Assembly: GCF_007644035.1 (NCBI RefSeq) | Contig: NZ_VMTV02000134.1 | Coordinates: 186,001 to 250,000 of the forward strand | DNA length: 64,000 nucleotides | DNA from: Vogesella mureinivorans | Lineage (GTDB): Bacteria > Pseudomonadota > Gammaproteobacteria > Burkholderiales > Chromobacteriaceae | Direction: 5' to 3' | Part shown: positions 16,127 to 26,307 of the stretch, one piece after another | Numbering within the stretch: position 1 is the first letter of the stretch | Layout: each line of letters begins with the position of its first letter | Notes under the pieces: generated by a model | Databases searched by the model: none | Told to the model about the DNA's origin: nothing | Seen by the model: only the letters and a program-made list of their open reading frames with translations | Translations under genes and position numbers: made by a program

Positions 16127-17140
16127 TTACTTGGCGGCGAACATCGCGCGAGCGGTTTTCAGCATCTGCTGGCAGAAGCCCCACTCGTTGTCGTACCAGG
16201 CCAGCACTTTCACCATATTGCCGCCGGTTACCTTGGTCAGGGTGGCGTCGAAGAAGGAGCCTTCGGTGGTGTGGTTAAAGTCGCTGGAGACCAGCGGCAG
16301 GGTGTTGTAGCCCAAGGTGCCCTTCATGCTGCCTTCGGACGCCTTTTTGACGATCTCGTTGATTTCGTCCTTGGTGGTGTCGCGCATGGCGGTGAAGGTG
16401 AGGTCAACCAGCGAGACGTTGATGGTCGGCACGCGCACGGCAAAACCGTCCAGCTTGCCTTTCAGCTCTGGCAGCACCAGACCGACCGCTTTGGCGGCGC
16501 CGGTCTTGGTGGGGATCATGTTGTCGGTGGCGGAGCGGGCGCGGCGCAGGTCTTTGTGACGCACGTCGGTCAGCACCTGGTCGTTGGTGAAGGCGTGGAT
16601 GGTGGTCATCAGGCCTTTTTTGATGCCGATGGCGTCGTTCAGTGCCTTGGCCACCGGGGCCAGGCAGTTGGTGGTGCAGGACGCGTTGGACACCACGGTC
16701 ATGTCGGCCGTCAGGATGTCGTGGTTCACGCCGTACACGATGGTGGCGTCCACGTCGTCACCGCCCGGGGCGGAGATCAGCACCTTCTTGGCGCCGGCGT
16801 CCAGGTGCAGCTGGCACTTTTCCTTGGTGGTGAACGAGCCGGTGCACTCCAGCACCAGGTCCACATTCAGCGCGGCCCACGGCAGCTCGGCCGGGTTGCG
16901 GGTGCTGAAGAACGGGATGCGGTCGCCGTTAACGATCAGGGCTTCTTCATCGTGGCTGACATCGGCAGCAAAACGGCCGTGCACGGTATCGAACTTGGTC
17001 AGGTGTGCGTTGGTGGCCAGGTCGCCGGAGGCGTTCACGGCAACGATCTCGAAATCGCCACGCAGATTGTATTCGTAGATGGAACGCAGAGCCTGACGGC
17101 CGATACGGCCGTAGCCGTTGATTGCGATGCGGATGGACAT
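16127..17140 (-). CDS. gapA: Glyceraldehyde-3-phosphate dehydrogenase, type I
   Basis: NAD-dependent oxidation of glyceraldehyde 3-phosphate (337 aa). NAD-binding [10 protein letters not shown] at residues 7-16, catalytic cysteine in [12 protein letters not shown] near 152, and WYDNEWGF at the C-terminus. GGGAGAG lies before the start. The gene lies between tkt and pgk, all minus strand, with a motif hairpin in the gap-pgk spacer. Confidence 0.95.
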   Translation of the reverse strand: MSIRIAINGYGRIGRQALRSIYEYNLRGDFEIVAVNASGDLATNAHLTKFDTVHGRFAADVSHDEEALIVNGDRIPFFSTRNPAELPWAALNVDLVLECTGSFTTKEKCQLHLDAGAKKVLISAPGGDDVDATIVYGVNHDILTADMTVVSNASCTTNCLAPVAKALNDAIGIKKGLMTTIHAFTNDQVLTDVRHKDLRRARSATDNMIPTKTGAAKAVGLVLPELKGKLDGFAVRVPTINVSLVDLTFTAMRDTTKDEINEIVKKASEGSMKGTLGYNTLPLVSSDFNHTTEGSFFDATLTKVTGGNMVKVLAWYDNEWGFCQQMLKTARAMFAAK

Positions 17141-17314
17141 GGTTTTCTCTCCCAGAAATGAAAACCCGGCAAGCCGGATGCAGCCTGTGTGCGGCCAACG
17201 CTAGCGTGGGCGGGCTGTGGAACCCGCCGGGGCCGGACACCCTGCCGTACTTTTGTACTGTTCTGGGTGCGGGCGCATTGTCGTTTCAGGCTGTGCCCTG
17301 GCTTGCGGGCGAAT
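17141..17314. other. gap-tkt spacer
   Basis: About 170 bases upstream of gap on the minus strand. It contains one exact motif copy (17190-17199) and a short palindrome, GTACTTTTGTAC (about 17247-17258), that may mark the gap promoter or operator. No gene seen. Confidence 0.4.
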
Positions 17315-17347
17315 AAAAAGCCGCCCCTCGTTGGCACGGGGGCGGCT
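17315..17347 (-). terminator. tkt terminator
   Basis: On the minus strand: AGCCGCCCC/GGGGCGGCT with an 11-base loop, then a run of T (17315-17319 as A). It lies six bases after the tkt stop, indicating that tkt and gap are transcribed separately. Confidence 0.8.
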
Positions 17348-17352
17348 AGTTG

Positions 17353-19344
17353 TTATGCGCGGATCACGCTCTTGGTCTTGGCAACCACGTTTTCCACGGT
17401 AAAGCCGAATTCCTTGAACAGCACGCCGGCCGGGGCGGATTCGCCAAAGTGGTCGATGCCGATCACTTCGCCTTCCAGGCCCACGTACTTGCGCCAGCCG
17501 TCGGTCACGCCGGCTTCGATCGCTACGCGCGGCAGGCCTGCCGGCAGCACGCTGGCGATGTAGGCCTTGTCTTGCTGGTCGAAGGCGCGGGTGCAGGGTA
17601 CGGATACCACGCGTACGGCGATGCCTTCGGCAGCCAGGGCTTCCTGGGCTTTCAGCGCCAGCTCCACTTCAGAGCCGGTGGCCATCAGCACAGCCTGGGC
17701 GCCAGCGGCGTCACGCAGTACGTAGCCACCCTTCTTGATGCCGTCGATCTGCGCGGCATCACGTGCCACGAATGGCAGGTTCTGGCGGCTGAAGATCAGG
17801 CAGGACGGGTGGTCTTTGGCGGCCAGTGCCTCGGCCCAGGCCACCAGCGATTCGACGGTGTCGCACGGGCGCCATACGGCCATGTTCGGGATCAGGCGCA
17901 GGGTAGCGATCTGCTCTACCGGCTGGTGAGTCGGGCCGTCTTCGCCCAGGCCGATGGAGTCGTGGGTGAACACGAATACCGGGTTGATCTTCATCAGCGC
18001 GGCCATGCGCAGCGCGTTGCGGGCGTATTCGCTGAACATCAGGAAGGTGGCGCCAAACGGCTTCACGCCGCCGTGCAGGGCCAGGCCGTTCATGATGGCA
18101 GCCATGCCGAATTCGCGTACGCCGTAGTGCACGTAGTTGCCGCCGGTTTCACGTGAAACCGGGCTGCTGCCAGGCCAGTTGGTGAGGTTGGACGGGGTCA
18201 GGTCGGCGGAGCCGCCGACCAGTTCCGGCAATACCTCGGCCAGCGCGGCGATGGCGTTTTGCGAGGCCTTGCGGGTGGCAATGGTCTCGCCTTTTTCGTT
18301 CACGGCAGCGATCTTGGCGGCCAGGTGAGCGTTCCAGTTGGCCGGCAGCTCGCCTGCCATGCGGCGGGTGTACTCTGCAGCCAGCTCAGGGTAGGCCGCG
18401 GCGTAGCCGGCAAACAGCGTGTCCCAGGCCGACTCGGCTGCGGCGCCTTTGGTTTTACCGTCCCAGGCATCGTAGATGGCTTGCGGGATCACAAACGGCT
18501 CGTAGCCCCATTGCAGGCTGGCGCGGGCTGCCGCGATTTCGGCAGCGCCCAGCGGTGCGCCGTGCACATCGTGGCCGCCTTGCTTGTTGGGCGCGCCTTT
18601 GCCGATCACGGTTTTGCAGCAGATCAGTGTGGGGCGGGCGCTTTCTTTCTTGGCGGTATCGATGGCAATCTGCAACTCTTCGGCGTCGTGGCCGTCTACG
18701 TTGCGGATCACTTGCCAGCCGTAGGCTTCAAAGCGTGCCGGGGTGTCGTCGGTGAACCAGCCTTCTACATCGCCGTCGATGGAAATGCCGTTATCGTCGT
18801 AGAAGGCAATCAGCTTGGACAGGCCCCAGGTGCCGGCCAGGCTGCAGGCTTCGTGGCTGATGCCTTCCATCATGCAACCATCGCCCAGGAAGGCGTAGGT
18901 GTGGTGGTTGACCACCGGGAAACCGTCGCGGTTGAATTCGGCGGCCAGGATTTTTTCAGCCAGTGCCATGCCTACCGCGTTGGTAATACCCTGGCCCAGC
19001 GGGCCGGTAGTGGTTTCCACGCCAGGCGCGTAGCCGTACTCCGGGTGGCCCGGGGTTTTGCTGTGCAGCTGACGGAAGTTTTTCAGGTCGTCGATCGAAA
19101 GGTCGTAGCCAGAGAGGTGCAGCAGGCTGTACAGCAGCATGGAGCCGTGCCCGTTGGAGAGCACGAAGCGGTCGCGGTTGGACCAGGCCGGGTTGGCAGG
19201 ATTATGCTGCAGGTGATCGCGCCACAGTACTTCGGCGATATCTGCCATGCCCATCGGGGCGCCGGGGTGACCGGATTTGGCCTTTTCCACGGCATCCATA
19301 GACAGGAAACGCACGGCATTGGCTAGCTCGGTTCGGGTGACCAT
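17353..19344 (-). CDS. tkt: Transketolase
   Basis: Thiamine-diphosphate enzyme of the pentose phosphate pathway (663 aa, usual length). Conserved blocks in order: [17 protein letters not shown] near residue 24, [19 protein letters not shown], the ThDP/metal motif [18 protein letters not shown] near 155, [10 protein letters not shown] near 375, and [14 protein letters not shown] near 465. The gene carries a perfect 20-bp parS-like palindrome at 18143-18162. It is divergent from the BPSS1780-family gene over a 312-base region with two palindromes. Confidence 0.96.
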   Translation of the reverse strand: MVTRTELANAVRFLSMDAVEKAKSGHPGAPMGMADIAEVLWRDHLQHNPANPAWSNRDRFVLSNGHGSMLLYSLLHLSGYDLSIDDLKNFRQLHSKTPGHPEYGYAPGVETTTGPLGQGITNAVGMALAEKILAAEFNRDGFPVVNHHTYAFLGDGCMMEGISHEACSLAGTWGLSKLIAFYDDNGISIDGDVEGWFTDDTPARFEAYGWQVIRNVDGHDAEELQIAIDTAKKESARPTLICCKTVIGKGAPNKQGGHDVHGAPLGAAEIAAARASLQWGYEPFVIPQAIYDAWDGKTKGAAAESAWDTLFAGYAAAYPELAAEYTRRMAGELPANWNAHLAAKIAAVNEKGETIATRKASQNAIAALAEVLPELVGGSADLTPSNLTNWPGSSPVSRETGGNYVHYGVREFGMAAIMNGLALHGGVKPFGATFLMFSEYARNALRMAALMKINPVFVFTHDSIGLGEDGPTHQPVEQIATLRLIPNMAVWRPCDTVESLVAWAEALAAKDHPSCLIFSRQNLPFVARDAAQIDGIKKGGYVLRDAAGAQAVLMATGSEVELALKAQEALAAEGIAVRVVSVPCTRAFDQQDKAYIASVLPAGLPRVAIEAGVTDGWRKYVGLEGEVIGIDHFGESAPAGVLFKEFGFTVENVVAKTKSVIRA
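18143..18162. promoter_or_regulatory. parS-like centromere site within tkt
   Basis: A 20-bp perfect palindrome whose inner 14 bases, GTTTCACGTGAAAC, are identical to the core of the ParB-binding consensus (TGTTTCACGTGAAACA). Only the outermost base on each side (G/C) differs from the 16-bp consensus. parS sites commonly lie inside genes near oriC. parA/parB are not in the window. Confidence 0.6.
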
Positions 19345-19656
19345 TCGGGGAAAACCTCAACTTGTAGGGAACCGGAACAACGGCTGCACCATCGCTTTTG
19401 CCGACGGCCTAACCGTTGCGAAATCATGAAATTATCGCCGATTTTGTCGCATCGCGGCAACCGCGCTGCAAAGCCAGGCCTTTGTTTTTACGCGTAATAA
19501 AATTACGCGCACCCGCTTGCCCTGCCCCCGTACCCTGTCGGGGCAAGTGGTGCACCACCGATTCAAACAGATAAGGCTGCCGGCTCAACGACTTAAGCGG
19601 GCAGCCAGCGGCGCGGCAGCGCGGCCGCCTGATCGATACCCGAAAGAAGGAAGACG
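19345..19656. promoter_or_regulatory. Divergent control region between tkt and BPSS1780-family gene
   Basis: 312 bases without a gene. Two palindromes stand out: CGCGTAAT-AAA-ATTACGCG at 19491-19509 in the most AT-rich part, and GTGGTGCACCAC at 19547-19558. Either could be an operator for the divergent promoters. No exact promoter hexamers assigned. GAAAGAAGGAAG before 19657 is the ribosome site of the downstream gene. Confidence 0.4.
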
Positions 19657-20391
19657 ATGGAACAGCGACAAACCCAGGCCCCCCGGCCACGCAAAGTGCC
19701 TGCAGCGCAGGGCTGGCAATGGATAAAACAGGCATTTTTTCTGGTACGCGAGCAGCCGCTGACCTGGGTACTGTTTGCCGTGTGCTACCTGTTGCTGCAA
19801 ATGCTGCTGAGCAACCTGGGCCAGTTTGGCCAGCTGCTGGGCATGGCAACCGTGCCGCTGTTTGCCGGCAGCTTTGTGCTGGCGGCGCAGCGGGCCGCGC
19901 GGGGTGAAACCCTGCGCCCGCTGGATGTGTTTGCCGCGTTCGCTAGCCACTGGCGGCAGCTGGCAGGGCTGGGGCTGGCCTATTGCGGCCTGCTGGTCGC
20001 GGCCATGCTGCTGGTGATGCTGGCTTTGCTGGCGCTGGCGGGCGGGCAGATCGGCGATGAGGCGCTGACCGCCATGCCGCTGGGCAAGCAGCTTGTCGGC
20101 CTGGTGCTGTTTGCGGCGGGTATGTTTATCGCCTCGTTGCTGTACTGGTTTGCGCCGGCGGCGGTGGTGCTGGCCGCGTGCGACCCCCTGCCCGCCATGC
20201 GGCGCAGCCTGGCCGGTGGCTGGCTGAACTGGCCTGCGGTGCTGGTGTGCGGGGTGATGCTGGCAGTATTGCTGTTTCTGGCCATGCTGCCGTTTGGCCT
20301 GGGCTTGCTGCTGTGGCTGCCGGTGATGTTCGTGTCGGTGTACGTGGCGTGGCAGGATGTGTTCGGGGACGGCCTGCCGCTGCGGGCTTAA
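19657..20391 (+). CDS. BPSS1780 family membrane protein
   Basis: A 244-aa integral membrane protein with about six hydrophobic segments and the family opening GWQWIKQAFFLVREQPLTW. BPSS1780-type proteins are common in betaproteobacteria and have no assigned function. A strong ribosome site (AAGGAAG) precedes the ATG. It is a single-gene unit ending at a bidirectional terminator shared with convergent elaA. Confidence 0.75.
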   Translation: MEQRQTQAPRPRKVPAAQGWQWIKQAFFLVREQPLTWVLFAVCYLLLQMLLSNLGQFGQLLGMATVPLFAGSFVLAAQRAARGETLRPLDVFAAFASHWRQLAGLGLAYCGLLVAAMLLVMLALLALAGGQIGDEALTAMPLGKQLVGLVLFAAGMFIASLLYWFAPAAVVLAACDPLPAMRRSLAGGWLNWPAVLVCGVMLAVLLFLAMLPFGLGLLLWLPVMFVSVYVAWQDVFGDGLPLRA

Positions 20392-20413
20392 GGTCTCGGC
20401 ATAACAACGCAGC

Positions 20414-20448
20414 AAGGCCCGCCGCGAATGCGGCGGGCCTTGCGCTTT
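20414..20448. terminator. Bidirectional terminator between BPSS1780-family gene and elaA
   Basis: A 12-bp perfect stem, AAGGCCCGCCGC/GCGGCGGGCCTT, with a 4-base loop, followed by GCGCTTTT. An exact motif copy lies 16 bases further on at 20464-20473. Confidence 0.8.
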
Positions 20449-20483
20449 TCGGGCCATGGCCAGGTTGGCCGCACAGGCGCGGC

Positions 20484-20942
20484 TTAGCCGCGGCGCATGT
20501 CTACATGCAGGATGCCGCCGTCGTCGTAGGGCGCGGACACGCTGTGAAAGCCGAACTGCTCGTAAAAGCCCAGCTTGTCCTGCTGCGCCGACAGCATGAT
20601 GGCGCGCCCGGGGAACAGCTGCTCGCATTGCTGTACCGCCTGCTGCATCAGCGGCTTGGCCAGGCCACTGCCACGCGCATAGGGCGGGATCACCACACGG
20701 CCGATAGCGGTAGCGTCCGGGTATTTCACCCCTGGGGCCACTAGCCGGGCGTAGGCCACCAAGCGGCCGCTGGCATCACGCGCCGACAGGTGCCAGCAGT
20801 CCAGGTCGATACCATCGATATCGCCATAGATAGACTGCTGTTCCACCACGAACACCTGGTCGCGTAGTTGCAATACCTGATACAGGTCATGCGGGGTAAA
20901 GTCGGTAAAACCGTGGCATTGCCACTGTAGCGGGTTGGGCAT
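20484..20942 (-). CDS. elaA: ElaA-type GNAT N-acetyltransferase
   Basis: A 152-aa acetyltransferase of the ElaA group in the GNAT superfamily. Characteristic are LYQVLQLRDQVFVVEQ at residues 20-35 and the acetyl-CoA loop IGRVVIPPYARGSGLAKPLM (V-x-x-x-x-R-x-x-G-x-x-x form) near 80-100. The C-terminal FYEQFGF is the usual GNAT beta-strand. The acceptor is unknown. It is divergent from parC with 79 bases between starts. Confidence 0.85.
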   Translation of the reverse strand: MPNPLQWQCHGFTDFTPHDLYQVLQLRDQVFVVEQQSIYGDIDGIDLDCWHLSARDASGRLVAYARLVAPGVKYPDATAIGRVVIPPYARGSGLAKPLMQQAVQQCEQLFPGRAIMLSAQQDKLGFYEQFGFHSVSAPYDDGGILHVDMRRG

Positions 20943-21021
20943 AGTACAATCCTTGCAATTTCACTCTTCGTGATCCGAACATAACACGCTGCACGGTCTG
21001 TGTAGCGCGTACTACCCCACT

Positions 21022-23367
21022 ATGAGCCAGAACGATTTGTTTGCTGAAAGCGGCACCCCCGCCCAGCCCCCCGTGCCCGCTGCGGCCAACCTGCCAGATC
21101 AGGACGACGGCAGCCTGGCGCTGGACCTGTACGCCGAGCGCGCCTACCTGGAATACGCCATGAGCGTGGTGAAGGGCCGTGCCCTGCCCGAGGTGGCCGA
21201 CGGCCAGAAACCCGTGCAGCGCCGCATCCTGTACGCCATGCGCGACATGGGCCTGACCCACGGCGCCAAGCCGGTGAAGTCTGCCCGTGTGGTGGGCGAA
21301 ATCCTGGGTAAATACCACCCGCACGGCGACAGCTCCGCTTACGAAGCGCTGGTGCGCATGGCGCAGGACTTTACCCTGCGCTACCCGCTGATCGATGGCC
21401 AGGGCAACTTTGGCAGCCGCGATGGCGACGGCGCCGCCGCCATGCGTTACACCGAAGCACGCCTGACCCCCATCGCCGAGCTGCTGCTGTCCGAGATCGA
21501 CATGGGCACGGTGGACTTCGTGCCCAACTACGACGGCGCGTTTGACGAGCCCGCCCTGCTGCCGGCGCGCCTGCCCATGGTGCTGCTCAACGGCGCTTCC
21601 GGCATTGCCGTGGGCATGGCCACCGAGATTCCGCCGCACAACCTGTCCGAAGTGGCCGCCGCCTCGCTGGCGCTGCTGGCCAACCCGGACCTGACCACCG
21701 CCGAGCTGATGCAGCATGTGCCGGGGCCGGACTTCCCCGGTGGCGGCCAGATCATCACCCCGTACGAAGACATCCTGGCCGCCTACGAGCTTGGCCGCGG
21801 CAGCGTGCGCGTGCGCGCCAAGTGGGAAGTGGAAAAACTGGCGCGTGGCCAGTGGCGCGTGATCGTGTCCGAGCTGCCGCCCGGCTCCAGCGCGCAAAAA
21901 GTGCTGGCCGAGATCGAAGAAGCCACCAACCCCAAGGTGAAATCCGGCAAGAAGGCGCTGACACAAGACCAGCAAAACCTGAAGAGCCTGATGCTGTCGC
22001 TGCTGGACCGCGTGCGCGACGAATCCGACAGCGCGCAGCCGGTACGCCTGGTATTCGAGCCCAAATCCAGCCGCCAGGACCCGGACGAGTTCATGAACAT
22101 CCTGCTGGCGCAAACCAGCCTGGAAGGCAATGCCTCGCTGAACCTGGTGATGATCGGCATGGACGGTCGCCCGGCGCAGAAAGGCCTGAAAACCATTCTG
22201 GCCGAGTGGTTGGCGTTCCGTCAGCACACCATTACCCGCCGGCTGAACCACCGCCTGGGCCAGGTAGACAAGCGCATCCATATTCTGGAAGGCCGCATGA
22301 TTGCCTTCATCCATATCGATGAAGTCATCCGCGTCATCCGCGAATCGGACGAGCCCAAGCCCGACCTGATCAAGGCCTTTGGCCTGTCCGAGGCGCAAGC
22401 CGAAGACATTCTGGAAATCCGCCTGCGCCAGCTGGCGCGGCTGGAAGGCTTCAAGCTGGAAAAAGAGCTGGGCGAGCTGCGCAAAGAACGCGACGGCCTG
22501 CGCCACCTGCTGTCCAGCGAGGCCGCGCTGCGCGGCAAGATGGCCGAGGAAATCCGCGAGGACGCCACCAAGTACGGCGACGCCCGCCGCAGCGAGATCA
22601 AGGCCGCCGAGCGCGCCGTGCTCACGCAAACCGTGGCCGACGAGCCGGTCACCATCATCCTGTCGCAAAAAGGCTGGGTACGCGCCCGCGTGGGCCACAA
22701 CGTAGACCTGTCGGCGCTGGCCTTCAAGGACGGCGACGCACTGCACACCGTGGTGGAAACCCGCACCGTGTGGTCGCTCATCGTGCTCGATAGCCGCGGC
22801 CGCGCCTACACGCTGGACCCGGCCGACGTGCCCACCGGCCGTGGCGACGGCGTACCGGTGGCATCGCTGGTCGAGCTGCAGGATGGTGCCAAACCGGCGC
22901 AGATGATCTCCGGCCGCGACGACGCCCGCTATGTCGTGGCGGGTAGTGGCGGCTACGGCTTTATTGCCAGGATCAGCGACATGGCTGGCCGGGTCAAAGC
23001 CGGCAAAGCCTTCCTCACCCTGGACGCCGGCGAAACCGTGCTGGCTCCGGTGCCGGCTGCGGCCAACCTGGACGGCGTACGCCTGGTCGCCGCCAGCGAC
23101 GGTGGCCGCCTGCTGGCCTTCCCGGCCAGCGAGCTGAAAGACCTGGCCAAGGGCCGTGGCCTGATGCTGATGGCCATGGACGACGGCGAAACGCTCACCG
23201 CCATCGGCCTGGTAGCGGGCGACAAGGCGCTGCTGGCTACCGTGTCGGTACGCGGCAAAGTGGCCGACGAAAAGCTGGCGCTGGCCGAGTTTGACGGCAA
23301 GCGCGGCCGCAAAGGCAAGCTGATGCCGAAGAAGTGGACGGTTGGCCGCATCGGCAACCCGGACTAA
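21022..23367 (+). CDS. parC: DNA topoisomerase IV subunit A
   Basis: Cleaves and rejoins DNA to decatenate daughter chromosomes together with ParE (781 aa). Catalytic tyrosine Y143 in [10 protein letters not shown]; the quinolone-region [12 protein letters not shown] keeps the wild-type Ser (S104) and Glu (E108), so no classical resistance change is visible there. The C-terminal beta-pinwheel has repeated G-x-G blades. parE is not nearby. Motif copies occur at 21081 and 23058, and one at 23341 spans its end. pilS starts four bases downstream. Confidence 0.95.
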   Translation: MSQNDLFAESGTPAQPPVPAAANLPDQDDGSLALDLYAERAYLEYAMSVVKGRALPEVADGQKPVQRRILYAMRDMGLTHGAKPVKSARVVGEILGKYHPHGDSSAYEALVRMAQDFTLRYPLIDGQGNFGSRDGDGAAAMRYTEARLTPIAELLLSEIDMGTVDFVPNYDGAFDEPALLPARLPMVLLNGASGIAVGMATEIPPHNLSEVAAASLALLANPDLTTAELMQHVPGPDFPGGGQIITPYEDILAAYELGRGSVRVRAKWEVEKLARGQWRVIVSELPPGSSAQKVLAEIEEATNPKVKSGKKALTQDQQNLKSLMLSLLDRVRDESDSAQPVRLVFEPKSSRQDPDEFMNILLAQTSLEGNASLNLVMIGMDGRPAQKGLKTILAEWLAFRQHTITRRLNHRLGQVDKRIHILEGRMIAFIHIDEVIRVIRESDEPKPDLIKAFGLSEAQAEDILEIRLRQLARLEGFKLEKELGELRKERDGLRHLLSSEAALRGKMAEEIREDATKYGDARRSEIKAAERAVLTQTVADEPVTIILSQKGWVRARVGHNVDLSALAFKDGDALHTVVETRTVWSLIVLDSRGRAYTLDPADVPTGRGDGVPVASLVELQDGAKPAQMISGRDDARYVVAGSGGYGFIARISDMAGRVKAGKAFLTLDAGETVLAPVPAAANLDGVRLVAASDGGRLLAFPASELKDLAKGRGLMLMAMDDGETLTAIGLVAGDKALLATVSVRGKVADEKLALAEFDGKRGRKGKLMPKKWTVGRIGNPD

Positions 23368-23371
23368 GCCT

Positions 23372-24901
23372 GTGTCCAGCCTGGCCCTGCCCACGCCACC
23401 CCTCACCCCGCAGCGCGCGCTGCGCTACTACAATATTTTTCGTGTAGCCAGCGTGGCGGCGCTGCTGATCATGACGCAGTGGGCCATGCCGGCGCCGTTT
23501 CGCGGCAATGGCTGGCTTACCGGCTGGCTGTTGATGTACAGCGGCCTGGTGGTGCTGGGTATGCTGCTGCCACGGCTGCGCATCCCGCTGGAATGGGGTG
23601 TCACCGTGGGCCTGGCTGGCGACATCGCCCTGCTGGTGGTGTACATGCACGAGTACGGTGGCGTGCAAAGCGGCTTTGGCATGCTGCTGCTACCCTTCCT
23701 GGCCGTGGCCGGCATGCTGGTAACCGGCCGTCTGGCGCTGTTCCACGCCGCCATGGCCACGCTGGCCGTGTTTGCCAGCGTGCTGGTGTATGCCCTGGAT
23801 GGCCTGAGTGTGCCGCGCGAGCTATTCCAGGCCGCCCTGCTGGCCATTGCCTGCTTTGTGACCAGTAGCACCACCTGGCTGCTGGCACGCAAGGCCCGCG
23901 AATCGGAAAGGTTGGCCGCAGAGCGTGGCGGCCAGCTGGCCAGCCTGAACCGTGTCAACGCGCTGGTATTGCAAGCCCTGCGCGAAGCCGTGGTGGTGCT
24001 GGATGGCCAGGGCGTGGTGCGCCACTACAACAGCCGCGCCGAGCGCCTGCTGGGCCGTATCCAGCGCGATGCCACCCTGCCCGAGCTGATGCCGGTGATA
24101 CAGCGCTGGCAGCGTGGCGGCGGCCAGCCCTACGCCCAGACCATAGAAAGCAATGTGCGTGGCCAGCAGCTGATAGGCCGCATGGTGCCGCTGGAAGAAA
24201 ACGGCGCACCGCTGCTGGTGCTGTTTCTGCAAAACGTGGCCGAGCTGGCCGCCGAGGCACAGCAGCTCAAGCTCACCGCGCTGGGCCGCCTTACCGCCAA
24301 TATCGCCCATGAAATCCGCAACCCGCTGGCCGCCATCAGCCATGCCAGCGAGCTGTTGGCTGAAGACGCCACCGACCCGGCCACCCAGCGCCTGGCCGGC
24401 ATGGTGCAAGCCAACACCCGCCGTATCAACCGCCTGGTAGAAGAAGTGCTGCAGCTGAACCGCCGCGACCGCGTGCGCAGCGAAATGCTGGAGCTCAGCC
24501 GCTTTCTGCCCGAGCTGATCGACAGCTTTGTGCTGGCTCACCCCGACACCGCCGGGCGCATTCTTACCCGCTACCTGGCGCCGGTGAGCGTGCGCTTTGA
24601 CCGTGGCCACTTGCAGCAAATCCTCGGCAATTTGCTTAGCAATGGCTGGCGCCACAGCAGCGGCACCACCGGTGCGGTACGCATGGAAATAGACCACGAC
24701 TGCATCCGCGTGATCGACGACGGCCCCGGCATTGCCCCCGACACGCAGAGCCACCTGTTTGAACCCTTTTTCACGACAGAAAGCAGCGGCACCGGCCTGG
24801 GCCTGTACATTGCCCGCGAGCTGGCCGAGGCCAACGGCGCCCGGCTGGACTACCAGCCGCCCGGTGGCTGCTTTCGCCTGAGCCTGCCCAAGGAACCATG
24901 A
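23372..24901 (+). CDS. pilS: Sensor histidine kinase, PilS-like
   Basis: Membrane sensor kinase of about 509 aa. About six N-terminal hydrophobic helices (residues ~20-175), a PAS-like linker, a dimerisation/phosphorylation helix with H313 in IAHEIRNPLAAISHASELL, and an ATP-binding region with N (LGNLLSNGWRH), DDGPGI and TGLGLYI. Architecture and the adjacent NtrC-type regulator fit PilS, which senses pilin levels in the membrane. The start is probably GTG 23372, four bases after parC; an in-frame TTG at 23342 inside parC is an alternative. Confidence 0.8.
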   Translation: MSSLALPTPPLTPQRALRYYNIFRVASVAALLIMTQWAMPAPFRGNGWLTGWLLMYSGLVVLGMLLPRLRIPLEWGVTVGLAGDIALLVVYMHEYGGVQSGFGMLLLPFLAVAGMLVTGRLALFHAAMATLAVFASVLVYALDGLSVPRELFQAALLAIACFVTSSTTWLLARKARESERLAAERGGQLASLNRVNALVLQALREAVVVLDGQGVVRHYNSRAERLLGRIQRDATLPELMPVIQRWQRGGGQPYAQTIESNVRGQQLIGRMVPLEENGAPLLVLFLQNVAELAAEAQQLKLTALGRLTANIAHEIRNPLAAISHASELLAEDATDPATQRLAGMVQANTRRINRLVEEVLQLNRRDRVRSEMLELSRFLPELIDSFVLAHPDTAGRILTRYLAPVSVRFDRGHLQQILGNLLSNGWRHSSGTTGAVRMEIDHDCIRVIDDGPGIAPDTQSHLFEPFFTTESSGTGLGLYIARELAEANGARLDYQPPGGCFRLSLPKEP

Positions 24902-26229
24902 GCCGCGTACTGATCGTAGACGACGAACCCGATATCCGTGAACTGCTGCAACTGACCCTATTGAAGATGGGGCTGGAGGTCGATACCGCCGCCTCGGTAG
25001 GCGAAGCCTGCAACAAGCTGGCCCGCCAGCGTGTAGAGCTGGTGCTCACCGACATGCGCCTGCCCGATGGCGAAGGCCTGCAGGTGGTGGAATACATCGC
25101 CGCGCAGCAGCTGGATATCCCGGTGGCGGTGATTACCGCCTTTGGCAGTACCGAAAACGCCGTCGCCGCCATGAAAGCCGGCGCGTTCGACTACCTGGCC
25201 AAGCCGCTGAGCCTGGCGGCCCTGCGCGCCCTGGTGAAATCGGCCATGCGCCTACCGGACAATGCGGCCAACCCGGCACTGGCCAGCGAACGCCTGCTGG
25301 GCGAGGCACCAGCCATGCAAGAGGTACGCAAGCTGATCGCCAAGCTGGCGCGCAGCCAGGCGGCTGTGCATATCAGCGGCGAGTCCGGTACCGGCAAAGA
25401 ACAAGCCGCCCGCCAGATACACGAACAAAGCCCGCGCGCCGGCAAGCCTTTTGTGGCGGTGAACTGTGGTGCCATCCCGGAAAACCTGATGGAAAGCGAG
25501 TTTTTCGGCAGCAAGAAAGGCGCGTTCACCGGCGCCGATGCCGACCGCGAGGGCTTCTTTCAGCAGGCGCATGGCGGCACACTGTTTCTGGACGAAGTCG
25601 CCGACCTGCCGCTGGCCATGCAGGTCAAGCTGCTGCGCGTGATCCAGGAAAAAACCGTACGCCGCCTGGGCGCCACCCAAGAAGAAGCCATCGATGTGCG
25701 CATCCTGTCGGCCACGCACCGTAACCTGCCCCAGGCGGTCAGCGATGGCCTGTTCCGCCAGGACCTGTTCTACCGGCTGAACGTTATCAGCCTGGCCATG
25801 CCGGCGCTACGCGAGCTGCGCGACGATATCCCGCGCTTTGTCGGCGCCCTGCTCGACCGCTTTACCGGTGGCAGCGAGGAGCGCCCGCGCCTGACCCCCG
25901 ACGCCGTGAAAGCCCTGCTGGCCTACCATTACCCGGGTAATTTCCGCGAGCTGGAAAACATTCTGGAACGCGCCGTGGCGCTGTGCAGCGACAATCGCAT
26001 CGAGCCGGCCGACCTGCAGCTGGGCGCCTGCCCGGATAGCCTGGCCGAGGGCGAGGCACTGGCGCCTGGCGGCAGCGAAACCCTGCAAGACTACCTGGAC
26101 CGCGTGGAGCGGGTAGCCATCGAAGCGGCCCTGCAGCAAAGTGACGGCAACCGCACCCAGGCGGCCAAGCTGCTGGGCGTGAGCTTTCGCTCGCTGCGCT
26201 ACCGGCTGGAGCGGCTGGGGATGAAGTAA
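24898..26229 (+). CDS. pilR: Sigma-54-dependent response regulator, PilR-like
   Basis: NtrC-family activator (443 aa): receiver domain with D52 in VLTDMRLPD, AAA+ domain with Walker A GESGTGKEQ near residue 160, the sigma-54 contact loop GAFTGAD near 208-214, and a C-terminal Fis-type helix-turn-helix NRTQAAKLLGVSFRSLRYRL. The start overlaps the pilS stop by four bases and follows AAGGA. PilR normally drives pilA and pilus genes from sigma-54 promoters; no pilA is in this window. Confidence 0.85.
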   Translation: MSRVLIVDDEPDIRELLQLTLLKMGLEVDTAASVGEACNKLARQRVELVLTDMRLPDGEGLQVVEYIAAQQLDIPVAVITAFGSTENAVAAMKAGAFDYLAKPLSLAALRALVKSAMRLPDNAANPALASERLLGEAPAMQEVRKLIAKLARSQAAVHISGESGTGKEQAARQIHEQSPRAGKPFVAVNCGAIPENLMESEFFGSKKGAFTGADADREGFFQQAHGGTLFLDEVADLPLAMQVKLLRVIQEKTVRRLGATQEEAIDVRILSATHRNLPQAVSDGLFRQDLFYRLNVISLAMPALRELRDDIPRFVGALLDRFTGGSEERPRLTPDAVKALLAYHYPGNFRELENILERAVALCSDNRIEPADLQLGACPDSLAEGEALAPGGSETLQDYLDRVERVAIEAALQQSDGNRTQAAKLLGVSFRSLRYRLERLGMK

Positions 26230-26257
26230 AACGCGCAGGCGGGCAGCGTGCCCAAAA

Positions 26258-26290
26258 CAAAACCCCGGTCCTTGGCAGGCCGGGGTTTTG
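26258..26290. terminator. Bidirectional terminator between pilR and the chemoreceptor gene
   Basis: An 11-bp perfect stem, CAAAACCCCGG/CCGGGGTTTTG, with an 11-base loop, in the gap between convergent genes. Confidence 0.85.
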
Positions 26291-26307
26291 TGTCACTGGC
26301 GGGCGGC

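Noticed and set aside
20887-23406. An 839-codon open frame antisense to parC.
   Set aside because: It mirrors parC codon structure in a high-GC genome, has low-complexity composition rich in H, Q and G, and has no recognisable domain. It is a shadow of parC.
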